From Ornithinibacillus bavariensis (GTDB lineage: Bacteria > Bacillota > Bacilli > Bacillales > Amphibacillaceae): 64,000 nucleotides of DNA. Positions 42,200-51,595 of the stretch are shown here, in pieces; position 1 is the first letter of the stretch, and the number at the start of each line of letters is the position of its first letter. The stretch lies in NCBI RefSeq assembly GCF_050433565.1, contig NZ_JBNPWZ010000001.1, positions 434,001 through 498,000 of the forward strand, written 5' to 3'. Made by a program: the position numbers and the translations under genes. Below the pieces are notes generated by a model, which saw only the letters and a program-made list of their open reading frames with translations, was not told the DNA's origin and made no database searches.

Positions 42200-42369
42200 G
42201 TCTATTAGTCGAGGTGAAACGTCTGATAAAATAGCTGTTCGACCCATTACTAATGAATGTGCATTTTACTTTCTCATAATATGAGTTTAAATAAAGTTCA
42301 GATTTTTACGATATCGTCAATCTATATGATACAATTTTTTATAAACAGAATTACAAAGCAGGTGAATTC

Positions 42370-43200
42370 TTGAGAAAATCAAAGTTATTAATGGAAGTTT
42401 CAAACGGCGTTTTTTTACTCAAAAAGGATTTTGATCAGGAAAGTAACTGGCGATCAGATAATTGTTATAAATTTATTTATTCCTTAAATGGAGCGATGAC
42501 TTATCAAACGAATCGAAATCAGTTAATCCTGTATGAGCAACAATTTATTTTGTTTAATCCACAAGAGGAACATAAACAGTTAGCAGTAGATGATAAGAAA
42601 TTTCTGATTGAATTAAATCCGTCATTTTTGAACGAGATTGCTAGATTTCTATCTCCAATGCACTACGATATTCAATTTGCTTCATTTGTACAGAAATATC
42701 CTCAACTAACAAACTGGGTCCAGTTTGTTTTGCAGTATGTACAACTTGAACAAGATGAGATTACTGAATCAACGGAAATTTTTCTTGAACACAGTATTAC
42801 GCAATTAGCATTAATACTTGTAAAAAGTGCTGTTGGAACACATACAAACGATATAAATATACATACCCATAGAACGATTCATCCTGAGCTGTATAAAACC
42901 ATATCGGCAATGAAAGAAAATTTTCAGCATGCATGGACATTAGATGAAATGGCGAATGTTTCTAGACTAAGTAAATATCAATTTGCTCATTTTTTTAAAG
43001 AAATTATTGGGATTTCACCATATTCTTGGTTGCAGATATATCGTATCATTCGTAGTCAAGAAATGCTTAAAAACACGGATAAAACTATATTAAATATCGC
43101 GATGGAATGTGGATTTTCTTCTGTTGCAATTTACAATCAACTATTTAAGCGTTTATATGGCATCACTCCAGGTTTGTTTCGAAGAATGGTTAGAAGGTAA
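42370..43200 (+). CDS. AraC-family transcriptional regulator (possible HpaA analogue)
   Basis: A 276-residue regulator with an N-terminal cupin-like effector domain (about 1-160) and a C-terminal double helix-turn-helix (about 175-276: TLDEMANVSRLSKYQFAHFFKEIIGISPYSWLQIYRI, then ILNIAMECGFSSVAIYNQLFKRLYGITPGLFR). The start is TTG 42370 with GCAGGTG upstream. The enteric hpa activator HpaA is also AraC-type, so control of the hpa operon is possible, but the N-terminal domain does not identify the ligand. Its last 64 bp overlap the convergent MFS gene. Confidence 0.8.
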   Translation: MRKSKLLMEVSNGVFLLKKDFDQESNWRSDNCYKFIYSLNGAMTYQTNRNQLILYEQQFILFNPQEEHKQLAVDDKKFLIELNPSFLNEIARFLSPMHYDIQFASFVQKYPQLTNWVQFVLQYVQLEQDEITESTEIFLEHSITQLALILVKSAVGTHTNDINIHTHRTIHPELYKTISAMKENFQHAWTLDEMANVSRLSKYQFAHFFKEIIGISPYSWLQIYRIIRSQEMLKNTDKTILNIAMECGFSSVAIYNQLFKRLYGITPGLFRRMVRR

Positions 43201-44375
43201 ACCCCAGAGCTAACAATCATCATTAGTCCACATATCAAAAATAAGATATGGGTGGATACGAATGAAGAAATAAATCCGAAGATTCCAAGAGAAATGGCAT
43301 TGGATAAATATAGAAGAAATGCATTGAAACTAAAGCCTCTCCCCAATTTATTTGTTGGCAGGTATTGTTGTAATAAGTATACCCTAGCTAAGCCAGATAT
43401 TGGCAAGCCAATTGCAGTAACTAACACTCCGATAAAATATAGTGGGGTGTTAGTTGCTAGACCCAAAATAAAGATACCCAATCCCCAAATAAGTGATCCA
43501 ATCAAATAAATCTTCATATTTAGCTTTTTCCATATTATTGGAACCAGTAAATTTATTGCTATGACTGCAGCACCGTACCAGCCTAATAGAATACTGTACA
43601 GTTCTTCTCCGTTCGGTCTTGTTTCCATCAGCTGTAATAATAGACCAACTTGCCATACCCATGTGTTAAAAAATACGATTATTACAGTTACAATAAACAA
43701 TGTTCGGATTGTGACTTGTCTGTACGCCCAAACAGCAAAATCTCTTATTGAACTAATTATATCCGTTGTTTTTATTCTGGAAATTTCACTGTCTTTTTCT
43801 TGAAGACGGATTTTATAAATAAGGATTGCACTTATTAGATATGTAAACGCATCGAGAGTAAAAAAATGTATGATGCCAATCGTATTCATTAATCCAACAC
43901 TAGCTATCGGACCTAGTACGGTCACCCCTCTTGTAACGGTATCAAGTAAGCTATTAACTGTAGTTCTTTCTTCCTCCTTAGTAATAACCGGTAGAATTGC
44001 TCGATGAGCTGGGTTGAAAAAACATCCTAAACATTGAATGATAAAGCTTACAATAATTAGATGCCAGTAGTTCAATAGTTCAAATTGATGTAATGCGACT
44101 AGTGATAAGATAAGCGGTACACTGATAAGATCAATTTTTATCAACAGCTTCTTTTTATCTACCGAATCAGCAATGACGCCACCAACTAATCCAAATAAGA
44201 GATATGGTAGTACCTGTGAAATAGCAACACCTGTTGTGTGTAGGGTTGATTCCGTCATCTCATAAGCTAAAAATAAGAAAGCAAGTCCTGTTATAACATT
44301 ACCTAAATTAGATGCTCCCGCTCCTAGTAAGTAGAATAGAACATTCTTATTATTTTTTAGAACATTCAAGTACAT
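43137..44375 (-). CDS. MFS transporter (MFS_3/EntS-like group)
   Basis: A 412-residue transporter with twelve predicted helices. The loop 2-3 MFS motif is VGGVIADSVDKKKLLIKID and the N-terminus (ASNLGNVITGLAFLFLAYEMTESTLHTTG) resembles exporters of the MFS_3 group, which extrude siderophores or drugs. The substrate is unknown. The minus-strand ATG at 44375 follows AGTGAGGTG. The 3' end overlaps the AraC gene on the opposite strand. Confidence 0.8.
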   Translation of the reverse strand: MYLNVLKNNKNVLFYLLGAGASNLGNVITGLAFLFLAYEMTESTLHTTGVAISQVLPYLLFGLVGGVIADSVDKKKLLIKIDLISVPLILSLVALHQFELLNYWHLIIVSFIIQCLGCFFNPAHRAILPVITKEEERTTVNSLLDTVTRGVTVLGPIASVGLMNTIGIIHFFTLDAFTYLISAILIYKIRLQEKDSEISRIKTTDIISSIRDFAVWAYRQVTIRTLFIVTVIIVFFNTWVWQVGLLLQLMETRPNGEELYSILLGWYGAAVIAINLLVPIIWKKLNMKIYLIGSLIWGLGIFILGLATNTPLYFIGVLVTAIGLPISGLARVYLLQQYLPTNKLGRGFSFNAFLLYLSNAISLGIFGFISSFVSTHILFLICGLMMIVSSGVYLLTILRNKPGVMPYKRLNS

Positions 44376-44521
44376 ATGATTTCACCTCACTTAAAGCTTA
44401 CTAAATTAGTGAGTTTATTTTCTTCTAGATTCTTGCGGACTTTATTAACAAGATTATATAGCTTTGGAATAGGATTTTATTAAAAACACCTTCCTAATCT
44501 TCTTTTTACATTACATATAAA

Positions 44522-44557
44522 GAATCCATTTTGAAAAAAATAAATCAAAACGGATCC
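44522..44557 (-). terminator. Hairpin downstream of the alpha/beta hydrolase gene
   Basis: On the minus strand GGATCCGTTTTGA pairs with TCAAAATGGATTC (13 pairs, two G-U) around a T-rich loop, followed by TTTATATG. It lies about 90 nt beyond the hydrolase stop. Confidence 0.6.
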
Positions 44558-44646
44558 TAATCCAGCAGATATAGGTTTGGGTTATGTAAGAGGTTTGAAC
44601 ATTTCAGTAATCCCCTTATGCAAAGGAACCGTTCCTCTAACTTTTT

Positions 44647-45495
44647 TTACTTTATTAATGTTACTTCTTTTGGCAAAGTACCTTCATGTATCCAAGTTTT
44701 TATCAATTGGTTAAAGAAATCAGGATTCACCAAAGATATTCCGTGGCCAACCTTAGGGATAATTATTCCAGTGCAATTTGAATTATTTGCAACTATATCT
44801 ATTGCTGATTTTTTCATTACTGATTTTTCTTTTTCCCCAACAGTAACGAGTATTTTACTTTTTGATTTCATAAAAGCTTCGGGTATTTCAAATGACATAT
44901 TTTCCTTTAATATTCTAATCAGTGTATCTGATTTCATTTGTGAGCTTTCCTTAAAATATGTATCAAAGTATTCCTGTCCGATATATAGTGTTTTCGCTTG
45001 AAGTTTTGAAAAGAATTTATTTTTAACTAATGGAAAGGACAATTTTATCATCGGTCTTATCATTTTTCTAATTATTGAGTTGGGTCTTACTAATGCACTG
45101 TTAATAATGGCATAATCAATTAAATTGGAATTTAGGCTCAGCATTTTTATAGCAACCTGTGCCCCTAGTGAGAACCCAATAACAATTACCTCTTTACCGT
45201 TTGCTTCCTTCTCTATTATCTCATTAACTTTTTCGGCACTAAACTGAATGGAGAACTCCTCTGTATCTGTACTTGCTCCTTGTTCTGGTAGATCTATGGT
45301 AATACAATGATAATTACTGAAATATTGAACTTGCTTATCCCACATCCAGCTGCTTACTCCACCCCCGTGTAAAAACACCATCAATGGAGCATTCTTATCT
45401 CCATACACTTGATAATTTAAACTCAAACCATCCACCCTCTTTTTAGTTAAGTTATTAAGAAAACGGCGTCGTTCGTTATAAGTACATGGTTTCAC
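44647..45495 (-). CDS. Alpha/beta hydrolase
   Basis: A 282-residue (or 259-residue) alpha/beta hydrolase. The nucleophile is S109 in GFSLGA, the oxyanion segment is FLHGGGVSSWMW and the catalytic His is in KVGHGISL near the end. The first 23 residues are not family-like: besides GTG 45495 (AAAGG six bases upstream) a TTG at 45426, eight bases after AGAGGG, would give the usual MSLNYQVYGD start. I leave the longer form and flag the choice. The natural substrate is unknown. Confidence 0.75.
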   Translation of the reverse strand: MKPCTYNERRRFLNNLTKKRVDGLSLNYQVYGDKNAPLMVFLHGGGVSSWMWDKQVQYFSNYHCITIDLPEQGASTDTEEFSIQFSAEKVNEIIEKEANGKEVIVIGFSLGAQVAIKMLSLNSNLIDYAIINSALVRPNSIIRKMIRPMIKLSFPLVKNKFFSKLQAKTLYIGQEYFDTYFKESSQMKSDTLIRILKENMSFEIPEAFMKSKSKILVTVGEKEKSVMKKSAIDIVANNSNCTGIIIPKVGHGISLVNPDFFNQLIKTWIHEGTLPKEVTLIK

Positions 45496-45926
45496 ATACT
45501 ACCTTTATGTTAGCATAAAAATCGAAATAAACTGATATTAAAAAGGAGAAAAGAGATATAATCTCTTAAATTAACCCAAAACAACGCACTTTCAAATATA
45601 ATACGTCTTTTCAAAACAACTTACTTACAGCAAAAGTCGATCTATCTTAAATAGTAAAAAGGACTACCTATTAGATAGCCCTTCATAATTTTATATACCT
45701 TCTCCATGCTTATTATAAGAATTTCTTTGTTCTACTTTATCACTACTAAATTATTAAAATTGGAAAATAAGTTTAAAGCTATTCTCAAGCGAATAAAGCT
45801 TTTTTACTTTATGATGCTATAGCGAGACTATAACTAGATTCTCGATTTTTCGAAACATGAGGAATCCATTTTCTAGATTGTTACCATATAATAATACTTT
45901 GATAATGGAACATTATTATAACTTTT
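45496..45926. other. Intergenic stretch with one weak terminator
   Basis: No gene is seen. A hairpin at 45656-45686 (minus strand AAGG-CTA-C / G-TAG-CCTT with mismatches, then TTTTT) is the probable end of the ytaF transcript. The remainder is AT-rich without recognisable sites. Confidence 0.4.
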
Positions 45927-46556
45927 CTAAAACAAATTCAAAACCCCAATAGTAATTAACAATACTGGTGGTAAAAAGTTCATTCGTTCCAGGCGTTTAT
46001 TTTTTGATAATACGATTCCTATCCTTATACCAAAATGAACAAATAGTCCACTCATTAACGCGATTAAGAGTGGGGTAAGAATCACGGAATAACCCAAAAT
46101 GGCAGCACCTATTCCCGCACCAAATGCATCTAATGCTAGAGCAGTGCCAAGTAAAACTGCTTCACCAATGGATATCGTTCCAGAAAGGTCAAGATCTGCT
46201 TTATCAGGTGTAGCTATAACGGTGCGAAATCGATGGAAGTTGTTCGGTGATGAGGCTTGATTTGTTTTCCCATCATCTTTTTTTAGTTGACTTCGAATAG
46301 CGTTAATTAAGGAGAATACTCCAATAAATATTAGAATTGCTGCTCCAATAGTTTTCGCGAAGTGTATGGATAAATAGGAACTTATCACATTTCCAAGAAG
46401 CATGGAAAAAAGAACAACTACTCCTGAACATAGCATAATGATTGAAAGTGCATTTCTTGGTACTAGTATCTTACGCATTCCATAGGAAACGCCAACACCA
46501 AAACCATCTAAGCTTACAGCAATGACTAGGAATAATAATCCTGTATAGTATAGCAT
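45927..46556 (-). CDS. ytaF: Sporulation membrane protein YtaF (MntP-related)
   Basis: A 209-residue membrane protein with about six helices in two halves, each with a conserved Asp motif (VSLDGFGVGVSYGM and TALALDAFGAGIGAA). The DLDLSGTISIGEA segment before the second half is characteristic of YtaF, a sporulation-linked relative of the manganese exporter MntP. RBS AAAGGATATGGTGAT precedes the ATG at 46556. Its presence supports a spore-forming host. Confidence 0.85.
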   Translation of the reverse strand: MLYYTGLLFLVIAVSLDGFGVGVSYGMRKILVPRNALSIIMLCSGVVVLFSMLLGNVISSYLSIHFAKTIGAAILIFIGVFSLINAIRSQLKKDDGKTNQASSPNNFHRFRTVIATPDKADLDLSGTISIGEAVLLGTALALDAFGAGIGAAILGYSVILTPLLIALMSGLFVHFGIRIGIVLSKNKRLERMNFLPPVLLITIGVLNLF

Positions 46557-46759
46557 ATCACCATATCCTTTACTTAGCAGATGGAAGCATCGTTTTCACC
46601 TGCATTAGTGTAACCTAGTCTTCGCTTCATGCGATGTATTACTAGGTATTCTATCTGTAGGTTATATTATGGGATTTAGTGATGTTGTGTGCTACAAAGG
46701 GCAAGCCCTTCGAAATATGGTATAGTAAGGAATAGATGTTTTTAGAAAGGATTATGCAT

Positions 46760-48937
46760 ATGAGTAAAACATTAGTTCTAGCAGAAAAACCTTCCGTAGG
46801 TCGTGATATAGCACGAGTTCTTAATTGTTCTAAAAAAGGAAATGGCTTTATGGAAGGTTCGAAATATATCGTGACCTGGGCTCTTGGTCACCTGATTACG
46901 CTTGCGGACCCAGAAGCATATGATGATAAATACAAACAGTGGCGCCTAGAGGACTTACCAATGCTTCCTGCCCCTTTAAAGCTTATTGTCATGAAGCAAA
47001 CTGGAAAGCAATTTAGTGCGGTAAAAACACAGCTTAATCGAAAAGATGTAGGGGAAATTGTTATTGCTACAGATGCTGGCCGTGAGGGGGAGCTTGTGGC
47101 AAGATGGATTATTGAAAAAGCTCGGATTAATAAGCCTATTAAACGACTTTGGATTTCGTCTGTCACAGATAAAGCAATACGTGATGGGTTTAAGCAGTTA
47201 AAGCCAGGTAAAAACTATGAAAATTTATATGCCTCTGCTGTTGCTCGTTCCGAAGCCGATTGGTATGTAGGACTGAATGCTACACGCGCACTTACAACAA
47301 AATTTAATGCCCAGCTATCTAGTGGACGTGTCCAAACACCAACATTAGCAATGGTCGCTGCAAGAGAAAAGGAAATACAAGAATTTAAAGCCCAAACATT
47401 TTACGGAATAGTAGCAAAGACTAAAAGCGGTATTACATTTACATGGCAGGATAACAAAAACAACTCGAGGATTTTTTCTAAAGAAAAAGCAGATGGATTA
47501 CTTGCTAAACTAAGAGACCAGTCGTTAAAAATTATTAAGGTCGATACAACGCTGAAAAAGAAACATTCGCCACAGCTATATGATTTAACTGAATTGCAAC
47601 GGGATGCAAATCGTATATTTGGCTTTTCTGGGAAACAAACCTTATCGATTATGCAAAAACTCTATGAACGTCATAAGGTTTTAACTTATCCTAGAACAGA
47701 TTCAAGGGTTATTTCTACTGACATTGTTCCAACATTAACAGATCGTCTAAGGGCATGTGGTGTTGATCAGTATGCTCGATTTGCTAAATTGATCCTGCAA
47801 AAGGGCATCGGCAAGCTACCAAAATCTGTTGTTGATAATGCAAAAGTCAGTGATCACCATGCTATTATTCCTACCGAGGAGCCTGTAATTCTGGAGGATT
47901 TGGATGATAAGGAACGAAAAATATATGATCTCGTTGTCAAGCGTTTCTTAGCAGTGTTAATGGAAGCATATGAGTACGATCAGACGACAATTCACGCAAG
48001 TATTGGCTCAGAATCCTTTACAGCAAAAGGGAAAATCGTTAAAAAACAAGGCTGGAAAGCTGTCTATGATCGTCATTTCGATGATGAGGAGGAGGTAGAC
48101 AATCAGCGTTTACCGGTTGTAAAACAGCATGATGTAATGGCAAATATAACAATTAATTTGACAACTGGCGAAACAAAACCTCCAGAACGGTTTACCGAGG
48201 GTGCTTTGTTACAAGCAATGGAAAATCCAGTTCGATACATGAATCCAGATGAAAAGCATTTAGCTGGAACCCTGCAAAAAACAGGAGGAATCGGGACGGT
48301 AGCAACTCGTGCGGATATTATTGAAAAGCTATTTAATAGTAGCTATATGGAGCTAAAAGGAAAACATATTTTTATTACCTCCAAAGGAAAGCAACTGCTG
48401 GATCTTGTACCAGAGGATTTACGGTCCCCGGCTTTAACCGCTGAATGGGAGCAAAAACTTAGCTTAATAGCAGAAGGTAAATTAAATAAAAATCAATTTA
48501 TTCGCGAAATCAAGGATTATACAAAAGAAGTTGTACAAGAGATTAAAGGAAAAGACAGTAAATTTAAACATGATAATATGACCGGGACAAAATGTCCTGA
48601 ATGTGGAAAATTAATGCTTGAGGTTAATAATAAGCATGGACGTATGCTTGTCTGCCAGGACCGCTCCTGTGGACATAAGAAAAATATAGCAAGAAAAACA
48701 AATGCACGTTGCCCAAATTGCCATAAACGATTAGAATTACGTGGTGAAGGCGAAGGACAATTATTTACTTGCTCCTGTGGCTATCGAGAAAAGCTGTCAA
48801 CCTTTAACAAGCGAAGAGAACAAGAGAAGAAACATAAGGTTTCTAAAAAGGATGTTCATAAGTATTTAAAAAATCAAGATGATGGATTTGCCAATAATGC
48901 TCTTGCAGAAGCTTTAGCCAAGTTTAAAGAAAAGTAA
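46760..48937 (+). CDS. topB: DNA topoisomerase III
   Basis: A 725-residue type IA topoisomerase. The N-terminal Toprim domain has the catalytic Glu (LAEKPSVGRDIA) and the acidic DAGREGE motif; the active-site tyrosine is Y310 (VLTYPRTDSR). After the core there is a C-terminal zinc ribbon region (CPECGKLML...CQDRSCGH and CPNCHKRLE...CSCGY). It relaxes negative supercoils and decatenates DNA. Of several ATGs, 46760 is 8 nt after AAAGGA and gives the usual MSKTLVLAEKPS start. Confidence 0.93.
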   Translation: MSKTLVLAEKPSVGRDIARVLNCSKKGNGFMEGSKYIVTWALGHLITLADPEAYDDKYKQWRLEDLPMLPAPLKLIVMKQTGKQFSAVKTQLNRKDVGEIVIATDAGREGELVARWIIEKARINKPIKRLWISSVTDKAIRDGFKQLKPGKNYENLYASAVARSEADWYVGLNATRALTTKFNAQLSSGRVQTPTLAMVAAREKEIQEFKAQTFYGIVAKTKSGITFTWQDNKNNSRIFSKEKADGLLAKLRDQSLKIIKVDTTLKKKHSPQLYDLTELQRDANRIFGFSGKQTLSIMQKLYERHKVLTYPRTDSRVISTDIVPTLTDRLRACGVDQYARFAKLILQKGIGKLPKSVVDNAKVSDHHAIIPTEEPVILEDLDDKERKIYDLVVKRFLAVLMEAYEYDQTTIHASIGSESFTAKGKIVKKQGWKAVYDRHFDDEEEVDNQRLPVVKQHDVMANITINLTTGETKPPERFTEGALLQAMENPVRYMNPDEKHLAGTLQKTGGIGTVATRADIIEKLFNSSYMELKGKHIFITSKGKQLLDLVPEDLRSPALTAEWEQKLSLIAEGKLNKNQFIREIKDYTKEVVQEIKGKDSKFKHDNMTGTKCPECGKLMLEVNNKHGRMLVCQDRSCGHKKNIARKTNARCPNCHKRLELRGEGEGQLFTCSCGYREKLSTFNKRREQEKKHKVSKKDVHKYLKNQDDGFANNALAEALAKFKEK

Positions 48938-48984
48938 AAGAAAGAATTTCTAAAAATCATTAAATAATATAGATATACGAGTTT

Positions 48985-49018
48985 ACCACAGCTTATCTTG
49001 CTGTGGTTCTTTTATTTG
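48985..49018 (+). terminator. Intrinsic terminator of topB
   Basis: ACCACAGC (48985-48992) pairs perfectly with GCTGTGGT (49000-49007) and is followed by TTCTTTTATTT. Confidence 0.88.
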
Positions 49019-49066
49019 GAACTAATTTAGGCAAAAAAACATAAAACTAACGTACAGCATTCATAT

Positions 49067-49443
49067 AAACGTCATTTTGGGCAAAGAGAAGAAGAAAAAT
49101 GAAGTATAGAGCGCTTCTAAGCATCATTATGGGCAAAGAGAAGAATAGAGATGAAGCATAGAGCGCTTCTAAGCATCATTTTGAGGAAAAAGAAGAAGAG
49201 AAATAAGGTCTAGGGAGCTTCTAAGCATCATTTTGGGCAAAGAGAAGAATAGAAATGAAGCATAGAGCGCTCCTAAGCATCATTTTGAGGAAAAAGAAGA
49301 AGAGAAATGAGGTCTAGGGATCTTCTAAGCATCATTTTTGGAAAAAAGAAGAATAGAAATGAAGTATAGAGCGCTTCTAATCATCACTTTGGAAAAAAAG
49401 AAAAATAGAAAGAAGAATAGAGTATCTCCTAAATACCAATTTG
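49067..49443. repeat. Tandem array of 52-bp units (seven full, one partial)
   Basis: Units begin at 49067, 49119, 49171, 49223, 49275, 49327 and 49379, an exact 52-bp period, with a partial copy from 49431. Each starts AAGCATCATTTTGG or similar and ends GAGCGCTTCT. Copies alternate between a GGGCAAAGAGAAGAATAG type (49119, 49223) and a GAGGAAAAAGAAGAAGAG type (49171, 49275), a higher-order 104-bp pattern. The plus strand is purine-rich. No ORF runs through it, and there are no unique spacers, so it is not CRISPR. Confidence 0.85.
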
Positions 49444-49599
49444 ACCAATGAATTGTTGAAAAGGAGACGTAGCAAGGATTAAATCCTACAGTTGTCTAAA
49501 TCCTTGTTAGTTTCATTCGTTTTTTTTTTTGTTAAATAAAGAAGGAGATATGATGAACGAGAAGAATTAATATAGTAGTTAGTAAAAGGGGGAAATTAA

Positions 49600-50037
49600 A
49601 TGATAGAAATTAGAGAAGTTAGTCCAGAAATGACCTATGATATAAGGCACCAAATCTTAAGGCCACACTTACCGTATGAGGAAAGTATATATGATACAGA
49701 TCATGATGAGGGTGCATTTCATTTGGGTGCTTTTTTAAATGATAAATTAATCACAATTGCATCATTTTATAAGGAAAGTTTTCCGGATTTTTCTAGTGAA
49801 AAGCAATATCGTTTACGAGCTATGGCCACACTGGACGAACATCGTATGCTTGGAGCAGGTAGAAGAGTCGTTACTTATGCTGAAGAAAAGCTAAGGGATG
49901 AAGGGTTTGATTTACTCTGGTGTAATGGAAGAACGACAGTACAAGCATATTATGAAAAGCTGGGCTTTTATGCACATGGTGATGTGTTTCATTATCCACA
50001 AATTGGACCTCATATAATTATGTATAAGGAACTTTAG
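49600..50037 (+). CDS. GNAT-family N-acetyltransferase
   Basis: A 145-residue acetyltransferase. The acetyl-CoA-binding region is RAMATLDEHRMLGAGRRVVTYAEE, followed by YYEKLGFYAHGDVFHYPQIGPH, which is typical of a small GNAT group related to ElaA/YlbP-like proteins. The substrate is unknown. RBS AAAGGGGG precedes ATG 49600. It sits alone after the 52-bp repeat array. Confidence 0.8.
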   Translation: MIEIREVSPEMTYDIRHQILRPHLPYEESIYDTDHDEGAFHLGAFLNDKLITIASFYKESFPDFSSEKQYRLRAMATLDEHRMLGAGRRVVTYAEEKLRDEGFDLLWCNGRTTVQAYYEKLGFYAHGDVFHYPQIGPHIIMYKEL

Positions 50038-50148
50038 TCTTCTTTATCTTTATGAATTTTCCGTGAAGCAGTTTACTTGAACTTCTACTAGTTGTATCAT
50101 TAATATGAAGATGTGCCTTGTATTATGGATTAGGGAGGGTTAAAATAG

Positions 50149-50388
50149 ATGGCTTTTGTAATATTAGAACCATGTCAGCAAGAAAAGGCAGCAGAGTGTG
50201 TTAGTGTCTGCCCAGTTGATTGTATAGAAGAAGGTCCAGATCAATTCTACATAGATCCAGATATTTGTATTGACTGTGGAGCATGTAAAGCTGCTTGCCC
50301 AGTAAATGCAATTGAAGAAGAATATGATTTGACACCTGAACAAGAAGTTTATTTAGAAAAGGCTGAAGAATTCTTCGCCAATCGTTAA
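50149..50388 (+). CDS. 7Fe-type ferredoxin
   Basis: A 79-residue ferredoxin with cysteines at 9, 17, 21, 25, 40, 43, 46 and 50. The spacing is that of seven-iron ferredoxins: C9, C17 and C50 for a [3Fe-4S] cluster and C21, C40, C43 and C46 for a [4Fe-4S] cluster. The acidic C-terminal helix (EQEVYLEKAEEFFANR) matches Bacillus-type proteins. It is a small soluble electron carrier. RBS GGGAGGG precedes ATG 50149 and a terminator follows. Confidence 0.88.
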   Translation: MAFVILEPCQQEKAAECVSVCPVDCIEEGPDQFYIDPDICIDCGACKAACPVNAIEEEYDLTPEQEVYLEKAEEFFANR

Positions 50389-50401
50389 ACATACACAAAA
50401 A

Positions 50402-50440
50402 TCCCGTTAACATCATAAATGTTAGCGGGACTTTTTATCT
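50402..50440 (+). terminator. Intrinsic terminator of the ferredoxin gene
   Basis: TCCCG-t-TAACAT pairs with ATGTTA-g-CGGGA, followed by CTTTTT. Confidence 0.85.
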
Positions 50441-50572
50441 TGCATCGTTGTAACAAAAAGCGAAGGGGCAAATTTGTAATTTTATTGCCGTATTTTTTTT
50501 GAATGAAATATGCAAGGATATAGGAAACCAAGAAACGCTTTTGCGGTACATTATAGAAGTGAAATCTATGAA

Positions 50573-50710
50573 CTATTCTTCCTCAGCCTTTATAGCTAGT
50601 TTGCTAGCTATCCATCTTTTAGCCGTTTCTTCATCAACCTCATAAACCTTGCCTGCCCGAAATAATTCACCATGATATGCCGTTTGTACATTCATTTTTA
50701 CTTTTACCAT
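50573..50710 (-). CDS. 45-residue protein with a phage-structural-type motif
   Basis: A short protein starting MVKVKMNVQTAYHG and continuing FRAGKVYEVDEETAKRWIASKLA. The VKVK...GK-Y-EVDEE-A-RWI pattern is seen in small domains of phage and prophage proteins. The frame is open to 50800, but GGAAGGAG sits 9 nt before ATG 50710, so the short form is the real one. No other phage gene is near. The function is unknown. Confidence 0.6.
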   Translation of the reverse strand: MVKVKMNVQTAYHGELFRAGKVYEVDEETAKRWIASKLAIKAEEE

Positions 50711-50835
50711 ATCCCTAAACTCCTTCCTATCTCTATTATAAAGAACAAAAAATAGAGATGCCATATTTAAACTACAGAAGATGCCAACCGAATTGAACAT
50801 TCATTTTTACGGAAAAACGTATGAATAGATGCACT

Positions 50836-51410
50836 GTAATAGACTAAAATTGCGGAAACCAAGCAAATCTGCCTAATAGAAGTGCCCTAATAGACTAAAA
50901 ATCGGGGAATAAGGAAAATTAGTCTAATAGAAGCGTTCTAATAGACTAAAAATCGGGAAACAAGGCGAATCAGTCTAATAGAAGCGTTCTAATAGACTAA
51001 AAATCGGAAAACAAGGAAAATGAGTCTAATAGAAGCGTTCTAATAGACTAAAAATCGAGAAACAAGGCAAGTCAGTCTAATAGAAGCCCCCTAATAGACT
51101 AAAAATCGGAAAACAAGGAAAATGAGTCTAATAGAAGCGTTCTAATAGACTAAAAATCGAGAAACAAGGCAAGTCAGTCTAATAGANNNNNNNNNNNNNN
51201 NNNNNNNNNNNNNNNNNNNNNNNNNNNNNNNNNNNNNNNNNNNNNNNNNNNNNNNNNNNNNNNNNNNNNNNNNNNNNNNNNNNNGAAGCCCCCTAATAGA
51301 CTAAAAATCGGAAAACAAGGCGAATCAGTCTAATAGAAGCGTTCTAATAGACTAAAAATCGGAGAACAAGTTAAATAAGTCTAATAAAAGTCATCTAATA
51401 CAGAAAAACA
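50836..51410. repeat. Tandem array of 51-bp units with an internal assembly gap
   Basis: Units begin at 50836, 50887, 50938, 50989, 51040, 51091 and 51142, then at 51293 and 51344 after the gap, with a decayed end at 51395. Each opens CTAATAGACTAAAAATCG and closes AGTCTAATAGAAGCGTT; the two ends of a unit are imperfect inverted repeats. All six frames contain stops, so it is not coding. The gap falls inside the array, so the true copy number is unknown. Confidence 0.88.
51187..51284. other. Assembly gap (98 N)
   Basis: A run of undetermined bases within the 51-bp tandem array. Flanking unit starts (51142 and 51293) are 151 bp apart, two short of three full units, so the gap length is only an estimate. 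Confidence 0.99.
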
Positions 51411-51595
51411 CGGGGAGCACGACTGAAGAGTAGACATTACGAACTACAGACATTTGCCGGTTGCTACAATTTTTGGTCTTGGAATATAAATACATGAGCC
51501 TGTTTTGTAACTATGTCAGATTACTAAAAATGCTCATTAACATTCAAAAATGATATACTTTGCTTAAAAGATCCTTTAAGAAAAGGAGCATGAAT

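Noticed and set aside
44618..45001. 127-codon plus-strand ORF across the alpha/beta hydrolase gene
   Set aside because: Antisense to an intact hydrolase with the GFSLGA nucleophile motif.
49067..51410. CRISPR arrays
   Set aside because: Repeats are contiguous with a fixed 51- or 52-bp period and no unique spacers; no cas genes are in the window.
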